Positions 10,460 through 21,895 of a stretch of 64,000 bases of DNA are shown in pieces. This stretch comes from Humulus lupulus (taxonomy: Eukaryota > Streptophyta > Magnoliopsida > Rosales > Cannabaceae), in contig NC_084799.1 in the NCBI RefSeq assembly GCF_963169125.1, positions 65,518,643 to 65,582,642 on the forward strand, given 5' to 3'. The notes under the pieces are model-generated. The model was not told the origin of the DNA, did no database searches, and was given only the letters and a program-made list of their open reading frames with translations. The first letter of the stretch is position 1. Every line of letters starts with the position of its first letter. Both the position numbers and the translations under genes were made by a program.

Positions 10460-11986
10460 ATATAATATTAAACAAGTTAATATGAGACAACCTAGAACAT
10501 GTTTCTAAAGTTGAATTCAAAGAGAAATAGTGATAAGAATACTTACATTATACATAGCAGAATAATAGAGTCCTTCCTTCAGTTTCTCTAACCCTTGTAT
10601 CCTTTCTGTCGCAGAGTATTACCAAGAAACTGAACCGATCTTCAATTTTCTTCACAGCCTTCCAAAGTATCCTTAGAATCACTTAGACTAGAGTGAGAAA
10701 TTCTCAACACATGAGATAGATACAGAGAGAAGAAGAATAGAACAATAAGGCTTAGAAAATAACTTATGTTTAGAGAGAATCTAAAACCTATCAGAAACTT
10801 GTGTGCTTGACTTATGATCCGATTCCAACTTATGTTTTCAACTCTCTCTTAGCATTCCTTTTATAGACTCAATTAGGTCTTTTATTTAATTAAAAAATCA
10901 ATAAAATAATAGCAAATTAACATTCCTAGGTCGATATTATCATGGGCTTTAGGCCCGTGAAATTTATCATTTAATTGTTAGTCCATTGGACTTAAAATCA
11001 AGACCTGCATTATTTTCTATTGATTTAATTAATTAAATAATTATTTAAATATTTTATCAAATTAATTATTTATAATTTGAACCTTGATTTAAACTTATTT
11101 ATTAATTTAGATACCAATTTATCTTAATTAATAAATCTTTCATAATTTCTCTTTTCTTCTCTAAATTACATAACTATGTGAAACTATCCAAAATTGACCT
11201 GGTCAACTTTGATAATTCTAGTTGATAATTAAATCAATTAATTGAGACTATCTAGACGATTTTATCCAAGGTACAGTGGGGACCATGGACCAATGAAATG
11301 AAGCTCCAATAAGTTATCATAAATATAACAAATAAATTTACTAACTTATTAATTCCTCGTGACTCCACTAAAGACTCGGAATTGCACTCTTGATTTCATA
11401 GAACACTCTATAAAAAATATAGATATGTTATTTGTAACACCCTAAACACCAAGGACCATTACGGTGCACATTGCAAACAGTGCTAAACTCGCTAATCGAG
11501 TCATTTGGCCATAAATGTGTAACTAAGTGTGATTAGCGGTTTAGGGATTAAAAATTTCGGTTAAGATATAACGTTTCACTAGAACGTTTACTGTATACAT
11601 TGGGATCCAAAAAAAAATGATTTAAAGGTTTATTACAGCAAAATATTTACAATCAGCTGATCTAAGCGGGAAAACAGGGTTTAGCCCTAGTTCCTCTCCT
11701 TCAAACCTCGGCCGTGGCGGTCGAGCAGCTGCATATGTACACATCGTCACCTAAGCTCTCCAACTCAAGGATGGTCCAGCTTTCTTTTGCCTTTACCTGC
11801 ACCACATAGCACCCGTGAGCCGAAGCCCAGCAAGAAAACTCAATATGCTCATGAACAATCATATCATGATATTAAATCATATCTGGCATGACTAGCAAAC
11901 ATAACTTTATTCAAGCAATGCTGGGGTATCCAGGATAAGAAATCCTACCCTTTTGATTGGATGACTATCAAGTCAACCCTAATCAG

Positions 11987-12330
11987 ATGAGTGTTTCAAC
12001 ACTTGAGGTTCTGGTAAACCATACTAAGTGACCAACAAGCAAGTCACTACGGGGCTTAGCACCCAAAGCCATGCATATGATGATCAAAATGATCATACAG
12101 AGCTTATAGCTCTGAACAGATGAGTGAATATCACTTGAGGTTCTAGAAAACCAAACTGAGTGACTGTTAAACAAGTCACTATGGGGCCCGGTGCCCATAG
12201 TCGTGTAACGAAACCGTTACCTGGGCTTTCCTGCAATGGCTCTAACCAGATGAGAGACTGATGGGTAAGTCTCACGGGCTCAACACCCACAGCCATGCGA
12301 CTAAATAGTCACTGTGGCTCTCAGTGACTA
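11987..12330. repeat. Imperfect tandem repeat, about 130-base unit
   Basis: Three decayed units each start GATGAG and carry an ACTTGAGGTTCT or related stretch, AGTCACT..GGGGC and a CCCATAGTC/CCCACAGCC motif. They lie inside the nested solo LTR. No coding function is visible. Confidence 0.6.
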
Positions 12331-13105
12331 GCCTTTGGCTAGACAAGCGCTTATAGTATTCATCGAACTTGAGGTTGGTCCGGCATTAATGCTCTTTGAG
12401 ACATTCAATGCAGATATCGATTAGATCTAATCTTTATTGGCTTGCGTTGAACACGCTAAGGCCGTCCTAACTTATGAGTCGGCACTGTGTGACCAGTGCC
12501 CAGTACCACTGCCGAACTTGACTAATGAGTCACAACTTCACAGTTGATACTGACACCTTTGCCAATTCTGACTAATTAGTCAGTGCCATGCACAAGTAAG
12601 CAATGCTATCAATATGTATCATATGTCAATTATCCAAGAGTAGGGCATTCAGCATGCTTACTTAACAGTTGCTAGCATAATTATGATCATGCACAAACAC
12701 AGAGACTCAAGCTCTGGTCAATCTCATACCCAATATTCATGGCATGCCCTAAGCACATGTTCCTCGTGCATTGCATATATCAAAGTTCAACATCCAACAT
12801 GCATCAAGAATAACCATGCATGTCACATATGGGGTGCAGTTTTCTTACCTCTGATTCGAGTGAGAATTAGAACAAGAACGACCCTTGAGAACGATCGATC
12901 CTTAATCCTTTAGCGGTCACCTAGTCATAACCAAACATAACCTCCAATTAATGAAAATCAACAAAGATAGGGTCTTGATCTAAACCTCACTCTCGAGACC
13001 TCGAAACATGCCCACACGGTGAGTAGATTCGATCCCGGGCCTTAAGGATTGAAACCTCGAGCCAAAAACCCTTAAAAATACTCAAAACGGGGTTTTGAAG
13101 AAACA

Positions 13106-13222
13106 GGGTAGCGCTACAGTGCTACCCTCCTAGCGCCCCAGTGCTCTACTCAGAACCAAGCCGCCCTAGCCTCCTCTACAGGTAGCACTGTAGTGCCCTA
13201 CACTGGGCGCTGTAGCGCTACC
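13106..13222. repeat. GGTAGCGCTACAGTGCTACC inverted repeats
   Basis: GGTAGCGCTACA (13107-13118) is the exact reverse complement of TGTAGCGCTACC (13211-13222), and CTACAGTGCTACC (13114-13126) of GGTAGCACTGTAG (13181-13193). The first block is also locally self-complementary. It could fold as a long hairpin or act as repeated binding sites. Confidence 0.7.
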
Positions 13223-14814
13223 TTCAGCCAACAACTGCCCAGAAATCTCTTCCTTCTATTCCACCATTTCTAACCCAAACAAAAAGCTTCCAAACATCAA
13301 ATTAAGTCCCAAATACCACCTCCACATGTCCTAGGCACTACAACCCCAAGAACCCTAGCCAAAACTCCAATCAATTCCCCACCTTCCAACCCAAAAACCA
13401 GCTGGAACTTAACTCAGAAAACAGAGTAAAAGCAATAGTTCTAATGGCTAAAAACTCACCTCAATCTTAGCAACACACCCTCTTCAATAGTGGAGCATAA
13501 CCCTAGCTTATCCCGGCTTGGTTCCTTGGCTTGATTCCTCAAAAAAAGCTTGAAAATCCAGAGAGAAATGAGGGAGAAAACCTATCAAGAGAGAAGGAGA
13601 AAGGAGAAATGAGGGAGACTCAACCCGAGCCCCGAACTTAATCCCATTATGACCAGACCGAACACTTGTATTTCATGATCGTCTCATGCCGAAAGGCTCG
13701 AACAAATCCGCATATAGTGTGGCACCATTCATATCTCACCCACATGCACGAAAATACACAATTACGCCCTCAACGGGCCAAATTACCAAAATGTCCTTAT
13801 AATTATAAATACACCCATATGCATGCATTTTATCATCATATAATAATATAATTCACATTAACATGCATATAATCATTAAATATCATAATAAATCAATTAT
13901 GGCCCCTCCCAATCTCCTAATCAAGGTCTTAAATCGTATTAGGAAATTTGGGGCATTACATTATTAATTATCCATTGTTACAACCATAATTGTCACTCAA
14001 TACTCTATAGATGGCCTACAATGAGATGGGACTAAAATACCGTTTTACCCCGTACTGTATTTTATCCTTAAAATACTTAGTTCCTTGTAAATGATATTTC
14101 AGTAAACTAATATTAATTACTGAAATGAGATCTCTATCATTTAGCACCTTGAACCAAACTAAAAGGAAACCATCATTTTACTTCTTCATCAAAAGCTATA
14201 GATGTTCATATCTATGATAAACACTCCCACTCAATTATACTACCGAGTTCCCAAGATGTAAGTATGGGCTAGTCCGTAGGGTAAGCTGGTAACGAACAAG
14301 TCAAAGAACTCAAATAGTACAATCAGTTAGAATACTAACCACTCATAAGTGAGATTGAATTGACCTATGGTCAACTATATGATATGACTAGAATGGATAA
14401 TAACGACATGTTTACTTATCCTATCAACTGTCAATATCCGTCTTGTCCGATCTAACAAATATATCCAATCTTTTCTACTTTGATAATGTTCTAGAAAGAA
14501 CATAACACTATAACATGTAAGTAGATCATATCGTAGAATGGAAAGTCAGTGTAAATCCTGTGCACTGACTAATCTTAGGACTAGCTTATTTTGAACATAT
14601 AATCATATTTATATTCCACTGTGATTACCTCACTATAAATATGATTAGCTATATGCTCGAGATTTAATAGAAGTTTATATTAAACAAATAATCATGAAAA
14701 TAAAACATGTGAGCAAAGTGATTGACCAAGTCAAAAAATGATTTCTATTCTTTTATTGATAATAAATGAGATTACAAAGAAATTGAGTTTTGATTAGGGC
14801 ATAAAACCCCAACA

Positions 14815-16336
14815 GTTAATGCAACCCAAGGAAAGGTGCAAGGATGGTGGTATGATACTTGTGCCACCATTCATGCAACCTATGATAAAACTCTTTTCAA
14901 AACCCTTGAAAGTGCAAAGGTGGGACTTGAAGTCCAAATGAGAAATGAAAATAGATCCAAGGTACTTGGAAGGGGCTGCATTGATGTGTTCTTCACTAAT
15001 GGATAAAAAGTGACCCTAATTTATGTTTTCTATGTTCTTGATATGACTAGAAACATTATCAGCGGAAGTCTATTGAATAAATCCTATCAAAATGGAGTTT
15101 GAATTCGGTAAACTCACTTTGACTAAATTGGGCACTTTTGTGGAAAAGGGTTATACATGTGATGGAATGATCAATCTTTGTGCTCTTGATAGTAATAGTA
15201 ATGATATGGCATCTAAATCTTGCAATGTGATTAATTCTAATTCTATTACTTTGTGGCATAATAGACTTGCTCATATAGGTTATAACACAATTAAAAGAGT
15301 TGTTAAATGTGGATTGATTAATTGTGATGTGAATGAGCATGATAAATGTGAATTATGTGTTCAATATAAAATGGTAAAGAAACATTTTCCAAGTGTTGAT
15401 AGATGTTCAAACTTGCTAGATGTAATACATAGTGATCTATGTGAATTGAATGACATGTTGACTAGAGGAGAAATTGGACACTTCATGACTTTTATAGATG
15501 ATTGCTTTAGGTATACTTATGTGTATTTACTTAAGAGTAAGGATGATGCATTTAAAATCTATAAAGTTGAAGTAGAAAATCAATTGGAAAGGAAAATAAA
15601 GACTCTTAGAAGTGATAAAAGGTGGTGAATACTTTTCAAATGATTTCAATGTGTTTTGTGAACAACACGTCATTATACATGAATGCACTGCACCATACAC
15701 CCCACAACAAAATGGAATAGCTGAAAGAAAGAATAGACTTATCTTGAGATGATTAACTCTATGCTTTTACATGCTAAATTGTGTTATAATTTGTGGGGTG
15801 AAGTTTTGCTTGATGAGTGTCATATATTGAATCGAATTCTTATGGAAAAGAACAATGTGTCCCCATATGGGTTATGGAGAGGAAAGAAGCCTAACCTAGG
15901 CTATCTTAAAGTGTAGGGGTGCCTTGATTATTGCAAGAGCACGGAGCCTAAAAGGACCAAGTTGGGTCCAAGGGCCGTAAAGTGTGCATTTGTTGGCTAT
16001 GCCTTAAATAGCAAGGCCTATAGGATATTATACATGGAGTCTAATGTGATAATTGAATCAAGAAATTTGGAGTTATTTGAGAATATGTTATATTGTGATA
16101 GCAACTCTCAAGAACCCATAGGTGTTGGAGAATCTCTTAAAGAGAAAGATCCAAAGGTTAATGAGCAACTTATATTGCCTTGGAGAAGCCAAAGGCTTAA
16201 AGAGTTGGGATCAATTGAGAAATGTTCTCAAGTAGAGATACTCTACGGTAGACTTGAAGAAGTCGCATGGAAATTTCCTATGATTCTTCAAGTTGAGGAT
16301 GATCCTAAGACCTACCAAGAAGCAATGTCTTCGTGA
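14815..16336 (+). pseudogene. Tork-like Copia protease and integrase
   Basis: Protease motif WWYDTCATIH near 14845 (DTCA form of the D-S/T-G-A site). GAG-pre-integrase follows with LWHNRLAHIG and CELC (15250-15360). Integrase shows IHSDLCE (15428), TFIDD (15490), LRSDK (15605) and PQQNGIAERKN (15700), so the D, D and E positions are visible. Frameshifts near 15625 and 15745 and stops near 15005, 15090 and 15915 break it. The next block, about 15960-16336, is the integrase C-terminal and linker region. Inactive. Confidence 0.85.
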
Positions 16337-17237
16337 GACTATGTTGTAATAAATGATGAGATAGATTCAATTATGTAAAACCACACATGAGAATCGGTAG
16401 ACATTTCACAAGGTTCAAAACCAATTGGGTGCAAGTGGGTATTTCAGAGGAAATATCACACCGATGGCACATACAATCCTTCAAAGCTAGATGAGTAGCT
16501 AAAGGGTTAAACAAAATGAATGAATTAATTATTTTGACACGTATGCACCAGTTGTTAGGACAACCACAAAAAATAGTTTTATTTGCCTTATCATCAATAT
16601 ATAACATTTATGTTCATCAAATGGATGTCAAAACGACATTCCTAAATTGGGATCTCGATGAGGAGACTTATATGGAACAACCAGAGGGTTTTGTTCTAAG
16701 GAGAAATGAACATAAAGTTTGTAGGCTTGTTAAATCATTATATGGTTTAAAACAAGCATTGAAAAAATGACACGAGAAGTTTAATAAAGCTATTGTTTCG
16801 GATGGGTGTAGACACAATAATGGACAAATGTTTATACTCTAAGACTTGTGATGACTATGTCATATTGATGTGTCTATATATTGATGATTGTTGATTTTGA
16901 GTAATGAGATGAGAGGCATAATGAAAACAAAGAGGAATCTATCTTTCAGTTTCTAAATGAAGGACCTTTGAGAGGTCGATACCTTCTTTGGTATAAAAGT
17001 GAGAAGAAATAGTGGGGGTTATGCCTTAAGTCAAGCTCACTTTGTTGAGAAAGTGCTTGACAAGTTTAGTAATCTCAAAATAAAAAAGGCGAATACACCA
17101 TTTGATTCAAGCATAAAGCTTGAAAAGAACAATGGTAGATAGGTTAGTAAACTAAGTGGGTTTACTAGCAATCCAAGTATGGAACATTGAAAAGAAATTG
17201 AGAGAGTTCTAGGGATCTTAAAAGGACCAAGAAGCTA
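16337..17237 (+). pseudogene. Tork-like Copia reverse transcriptase
   Basis: RT motifs in order are GCKWV-like (16430), MDVKTTFLNWDLDEETYM (16621), EGFV, and LVKSLYGLKQAL (16726), followed by a decayed YIDD region (near 16875) and a connection region (KANTPFDSS..) up to 17150. Frameshifts and stops occur throughout. The region ends at the MITE inserted at 17238; the host sequence resumes at 17983. Confidence 0.8.
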
Positions 17238-17982
17238 GGGGCCTGTTTGGCATTGTTTTCAGTTTTTTGTTTTCAAAGTTGTGTTCTCAAAATTGATAAC
17301 AGAAAACTGTTTTTGTAGTTTTCAAAAACCAAGAGGTGTTTGGTTAATGTTTTCTAAAAACAATTTTTTAGTTTTAATTTTTTTTTAATTTTAAATAAAA
17401 AATTAACAAATATATTTACAAAGAGAAAAAGATTTTAAAAGTTTGTAATAAATAATGAGATAAAATAATTTGAAAAAAAATGATGAAAAATAAGAAATGA
17501 GAAAGTAAGGAGAGAAAATTTGAAGAAATAGAAATTGAGAAGACAGAAATTGATCAAAGAAAAAATGAGAGAGAATGTGATGAGAAAGAAAGTGGAGAGA
17601 GAGAAGTGAGTAGAAAAAAAGTGATGAGAAAGGAATTGGGAAGAGATAAAAAATGATGAGAGAGAAAATGAGGAGAGAGAAAGTGATGTGAGTGAAAGTG
17701 AAGAGAGATAAACTAATGATAGAGAAAATGATGTGACAATAAATGATGTTAGATAATAATAATTAAAAAAGTGATGTGATAAAAAAAAAAGATAGACAAA
17801 AAAAATTTTGAGAACAACAGAAAACAACTTTTTGATGTTCTCAAAATTTTCTGTTTTTTATAACTTTCTTTTTAAAAACTATTTTTTGAAAACAACGCCA
17901 AACACATCAACTTATTTTCAAAAAACTGTTTTTAGCTTTTAAAAACAAAAAACTGTTTTTTAGTTAAGGTGCCAAACACCCT
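17238..17982. mobile_element. PIF/Harbinger-like MITE, 745 bases
   Basis: Terminal inverted repeats pair GGGGCCTGTTTGGCA at the left with AGGGTGTTTGGCA (complement of the right end), flanked by the 3-base duplication CTA (17235-17237 and 17983-17985). Excising it and one CTA restores the host frame KLGLQYS. Inner ends are also partly inverted (GTTTTCAAAA / TTTTGAAAAC types). The centre is a purine-rich GATGAGAGAGAAAATG-like repeat; an open frame there on the minus strand is low-complexity. There is no transposase, so it is non-autonomous. Confidence 0.8.
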
Positions 17983-18364
17983 CTAGGCCTCCAATATTCA
18001 AAGTTCTCGAAGATATTTGAAGGATATTCCGATGCGAGTTGGATATCAAGTGCAGGTGATAATCTCTCCATAAGTAGTTGGGTGTTTATACTCAAAAGAG
18101 GAGAGGTTTCATAGGGCCCAAAGAATCAAACATATATTTCACTCAACCATGGAGAGTTTATAACTCTAGCGACAAATGGCAAAGAGGCCAAATGGCTTAG
18201 GGATTTCATGAGGAATATCCCAATGGTGATAAACAAGCCACATTAGTTAGAGCTTATAATGGCATGAAAATTCTAGACATATAAGTCTAAGACATGAGTA
18301 TATGAGACAATTGATTCGAGGAGGAATCGTATCAATCTCATGTATAAAGACAAGTGAGAACTTA
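17983..18364 (+). pseudogene. Tork-like Copia RNase H
   Basis: GYSDASWIS (18035), a decayed TSYxS..S.K..S.S..E block (SLNHGEFI, near 18140) and KEAKWLRDFMRNIP (18183-18220) are the usual Copia RNase H landmarks. Several stops and one frameshift occur. It is interrupted at about 18364 by an LTR, and the last motif, DPFTKPL, follows at about 19841. Confidence 0.8.
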
Positions 18365-19838
18365 TGATATCTCTATATTTTAGAGTTATTAATTGAGCTT
18401 TTGAACTTAAAAATCTAAGTGAAATAGAATGTTTGTGTTGTTATTGTGTAGTTTTAGTCATTTCATCTTTTAATTTTTGTTTGTGTATTTTGTTTTAATT
18501 AATGATAAATATCATGGGAAAATAATGGGATTATGATCTAAAAATGTGATATCTATTTTTTAAGGCAAAAAGAAAGGATGCTTGGAAAGCTTGGTGAAAA
18601 ATGTGCAAAAAAAGCATCTTGGAGCTGAAATCCTGGTACTTTGCTGTAGCATCATTTCAACTTTGTTGCAGCAAAGTATGCACAACCAGCAACATAAGTT
18701 ATGCATACTTGACAAGTCATTAAATGAGGTGGAGTGACATGAAGAGTTGGATGATGAGGTGGAAAAGAGCTGATATTTTGAGGAAAAAGGTGTGGTCCCC
18801 ACGTGGAGAGATAATGGAGAGGGTTTCCACCCATTTTTTAGCCCTAAAAATCATAGCTTTATTTTCTTCAACCTTGGAGCAGCCACCATTTTAAAGGGAG
18901 CTGCCATTATAGAGAGAAAAACACCCAGAAAATGAAGAAAAAGAAAAAATATTTTATTTGAGTGTTAGTTCTAGGTTTTGGTATTTTCTTTAGCAATTTT
19001 ATTTAGAGATTTGACAAAAATTAAGAGGAAGAAGAAGATGATTTTGGGGGAAAAGCTTGGAGTCTTGTGACAAACTCAATATGAGTTTTTCTTTTTATCT
19101 TTCTCTAATTTAGAATTTTGTATTTTTGCACATCTATTTATAAGTTAATTTCTATTTTGCTATTATTATTTTCTTGACTTGAAATTGTTATTTGGTACTT
19201 TGTTCATGAATGTTTTGGTGGGTGAGTTTTGGTCATTCAAGTGTGTATATTGTCTAATGCTTACTTTTGTTTTATCACCAATTGTGGGTTGATGAATTAA
19301 TATTAATTCTGGAAAGGTTTATGTTAATGGACACAAACTTGAATGATGCAAGTTCTTAATTTCTTAGATTTGGAATTGTTATTGTATAGGGATATATTAT
19401 CACCTTGTATGACTTAGAGGAATTGTACTTATATTGGTGTTATTGAAATTAATTGGGCATAGGAGTATGTTAATTAATTAAAGAACCAAACCATAAACAC
19501 TTTGGAAAAATGATTATGACATTTAAATTCCTAGTCAACTCTGCCCAGTTGCTATAACATTCCTCTGCAGCATTGTTACCATAATTGCATTTTTAGGACA
19601 ATTTAATAATCCTAGCTTGTTTCTTCTCTTAGTTTTTGTTTGTTAGTTTTATTTACCTTTCATTAATTTACTTTTATCTCATTGTTTTATTTTCATTGAA
19701 ACCAATGTGAGTAATTAGTTTTGAGAATTAATTTTCAATTTTCAATCACTGTGGAGACAATACTTAACTTATCACTTTATTACTTGTTTGACGACTGTGT
19801 ACACTTGCACACACTATTAATTTCGCAACAAGTTTTTG
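18365..19838 (+). mobile_element. Athila-like LTR inserted in RNase H
   Basis: About 1.47 kb of non-coding AT-rich sequence splits the Copia RNase H between YxKTSENL and SDPFTKPL. It ends in CTTGTTTGACGACTGTGTAC...TTTCGCAACA followed by AGTTTTTG, which in plant Athila-type elements is the LTR end plus the first bases before the tRNA-Asp-type primer site. No clean target duplication is visible (ACTTA left, AGTTT right). So this may be an LTR with a few internal bases left by illegitimate recombination rather than a simple solo LTR. Borders are approximate. Confidence 0.55.
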
Positions 19839-20469
19839 TCGGATCCATTTACAAAACCTCTTGTGAAGAGGTTAGTAAGTTCTACTTCAAAATGGATGAG
19901 ACTAAAACTCCTAGAATAATATATTCACCAATGATGGCAACCTAACTCCAAACTTGTGAACATCAAGGACAAGAGTTAAATGGGTAAGAACAAGTGGGTG
20001 AATTGTTTCAACACTAACAAAATCATGAGTTCCATCGAAGGATGGTTAGTGTTGGTTGCTACCGAGTGAGGGCTAAGCCTAAGACTTTTAATGAAGTTCA
20101 GTTGTGTGCAACAAGCATCTATAAAATTAGCAAATATGATGTAAGAACTTAACCTATGTGAACTTAGAGTGGTGCTGCTTCTCATGGGAGTTGGAGTTTC
20201 TCCCCGGAAAGTTCATGAAATGGATGAGCACATGGCCATATGAATGCTAAGAGAGAAAAGTGGGAAAATGAATGGTCAAGTGGAGGTGTGTGTGGTGTTA
20301 CTAGTTTTATCATTAATGATTACTTGTTTCAATCTTTAAGACACCAATAACTTCGATAAGACTTTGTAATAATTTCACTAAGATAAAGTTCAAATCAAAA
20401 GATACTTTATTTTATGCACCAAAACTGTTAAGCTAAGAAGAGATGATTATATTTAACCAAGTGGGGGAA
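19839..20469 (+). other. Tork-like Copia 3' end and polypurine tract
   Basis: Starts with the last RNase H motif (DPFTKPL) and a short tail, then a non-coding stretch ending in CCAAGTGGGGGAA, the polypurine tract directly before the 3' LTR. No gene seen. Confidence 0.7.
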
Positions 20470-21459
20470 TGTTGAGATTGGTTAAATATACTGGTTAAGA
20501 TGTTTACACATTGAGGTGCAAAACACTTAACAATTTTCACTTAAAGAGAAGTGAAAACATGAGATTGTGTAGAAGACATCTAAGTGTCTTTTATGGGTCT
20601 AAAGTGATAAAATGAGGTATCCAAACATTCCCAAAAAGTTTGGTAGCATTTGGAGCAATTTTAGAATCATTGAAGTGGTCTAAAGTCAGAGAGGGTGGCG
20701 ATATGTTGCCCACTAAGTGGCGTAGCATCGCCTAAATGCAAAGGGCTTCAAAATCCCTACCAAGCGATGCATCGCCTGATAGTAGGCGACGTATTGCCTG
20801 GGTGGCCTTTTAGGGCCTTACAGTTTACGTAAGATGCTCCAAATGATGTGTTTTAAATGCTCTAATCCTATTGGTTAGAACAATGATGATGCCTACACTA
20901 TATATATATATGGGTTATTAGAGTTGAGAAGCCTTTATCACACTTTCCAACTCTCTCTCTAGTTTTCTAAGACCAAAGTTTTCTCCAAGAAACTCATCAA
21001 CCATTGCTTGACTTGCATGAGTTTCAAGGCTTGTTCAATCTAAAATCTCATTCTACATAGTTGAAGCTTCAAGCAATTGGGAATGCTTGGAATAGAGATT
21101 TTGAACAACAATGTTCATATTGTGTATAAGCCTTAGAAGTTCTCCAAGTTTGAAGATTCAAGTTAATCAATACAAATGTTGTATCTCTCTAACGCTAATC
21201 TTGTATTTTATAATTCTATTATGTTTTTCATTGTTAGTATTGATGATTAAATATATCTAAGTTCATCTTATCATCATTTAATCATTTAGTTCTTTATATT
21301 CAAGATTAACATTCATATCATGAACATGTTTATTTGATTATCAAGAATTGTCTTCATACTTTGAATTTAAATCTTGATCAACATCTAGTGTTTGGAATAT
21401 TGCATTATTATCATTATTCATTGTTGATTTGCAAAGAGTAAAACCATATATTCCCAACA
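20470..21459 (+). repeat. 3' LTR of Tork-like Copia
   Basis: TGTTGAGATTGG...TTCCCAACA, pairing with 8634-9655. Palindrome cluster at 20697-20798, TATATATATA at about 20901. The TTGTT duplication follows at 21460-21464. Confidence 0.9.
20697..20798. other. Palindrome cluster in Tork-like 3' LTR
   Basis: GGCGATATGTTGCC (20697-20710), GGCGTAGCATCGCC (20719-20732), GCGATGCATCGC (20764-20775, perfect) and GGCGACGTATTGCC (20785-20798). Number and spelling differ from the 5' LTR, although the flanks align. Confidence 0.75.
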
Positions 21460-21895
21460 TTGTTGTCACAAGAAATTGGGCCATCAAACAATTAGACGTT
21501 CAAAATGCTTTTACATGGAGATCGTGAGGAAACCGTCTATATGAAACAAACTTAAGGCTTTATTGATGTTGTTCATCCCCACCATGTTTGTGGATTGCAG
21601 AAATCATTGTATGGCCTCCGACAATCTCCACATGCATGGTTTTTGAAATTCAGCACAACTCTTTGCCAATGGGGTTTTACAGCCTCTAAAGCTGATACAT
21701 CTATGTTTTTCTACTCCTCTAATCATGTTATGATCATTGTCCTTGTGTATGTCGAAGATGTAATCATCATTGGATCCTGCATAACCACCATCACTGCCCT
21801 GTTGTCTTACTTACAGTCACAATTTGCCATTAAGGATCTTGGTGACTTACATTATTTTTTGGGCTTGGAAGTTCATCGATCATCTGCAGGTCTTC
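21460..21895 (+). pseudogene. Copia (Ale-like host) central RT
   Basis: Continues the frame broken at 8633: RNWAIKQLDVQNAFLHG (RT catalytic region, with a frameshift just after it), VYMKQ, LQKSLYGLRQSPHAW, then VYVEDVIIIGS (the YVDD site with D changed to E at its first acidic position) and LGDLHYFLGLEV. Ends at the Tekay insertion at 21896 and resumes at 32912. The changed YVDD motif would itself inactivate polymerisation. Confidence 0.85.

Larger units (their letters stand above)
11433..13960 (-). mobile_element. Solo LTR of Gypsy type nested in a solo LTR
   Basis: 2528 bases run on the plus strand from TGTAACACCC to GGCATTACA and are flanked by perfect TTATT duplications (11428-11432 and 13961-13965). 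On the minus strand it starts TGTAATGCCCC, the layout of Tekay-type Gypsy LTRs, and it has the GAGCTTCGGCTC..GCAG block also seen in the LTR at 41996-44163. No coding sequence. Imperfect repeats of about 130 bases occur at 11987-12330 and a set of inverted repeats at 13106-13222. Confidence 0.85.
10531..14814 (-). mobile_element. Solo Copia-type LTR, minus strand, with a second LTR nested inside
   Basis: Read on the minus strand it starts TGTTGGGGTTTTATGCCC at 14814 and ends CTTATCA at 10531. A TATA box (CTATAAAAGG, plus-strand 10858-10868) fits that orientation. Its own length without the nested LTR is about 1.75 kb. No primer-binding site or coding region is present. I see no clean target duplication (GTTAA on the right, AATAG on the left), so the left border is uncertain. 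It splits the Tork-like element between gag and protease. Confidence 0.65.
8634..21459 (+). mobile_element. Tork-like Copia retrotransposon, itself host to three insertions
   Basis: Direct LTRs at 8634-9655 and 20470-21459 both run TGTTRAGATTGG...TTCCCAACA, with a polypurine tract AAGTGGGGGAA before the 3' LTR. Flanking duplications are TTGCT (8629-8633) and TTGTT (21460-21464), one mismatch. Removing the element and one duplication restores the reading frame of the host Copia RT, which confirms the boundaries. The internal region encodes degenerate gag, protease, integrase, RT and RNase H. It is interrupted by 10531-14814, 17238-17982 and about 18365-19838. Confidence 0.9.

Noticed and set aside
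11987..12330. Regular repeats considered as a CRISPR-like or minisatellite system
   Set aside because: Units are decayed and about 130 bases long, without spacers or cas genes; the DNA is plant nuclear. They are LTR-internal repeats.
17435..17827. Minus-strand open frame of 130 codons, Ser/Phe/Leu-rich
   Set aside because: It is the low-complexity purine repeat of a MITE read in reverse. Periodic composition, no domain, and it lies inside an element with TIRs and CTA duplication.
17238..17982. hAT-type classification for the MITE
   Set aside because: The termini TGTTTGGC could fit, but the duplication is 3 bases (CTA) and the restored host frame requires exactly that, so PIF/Harbinger fits better.
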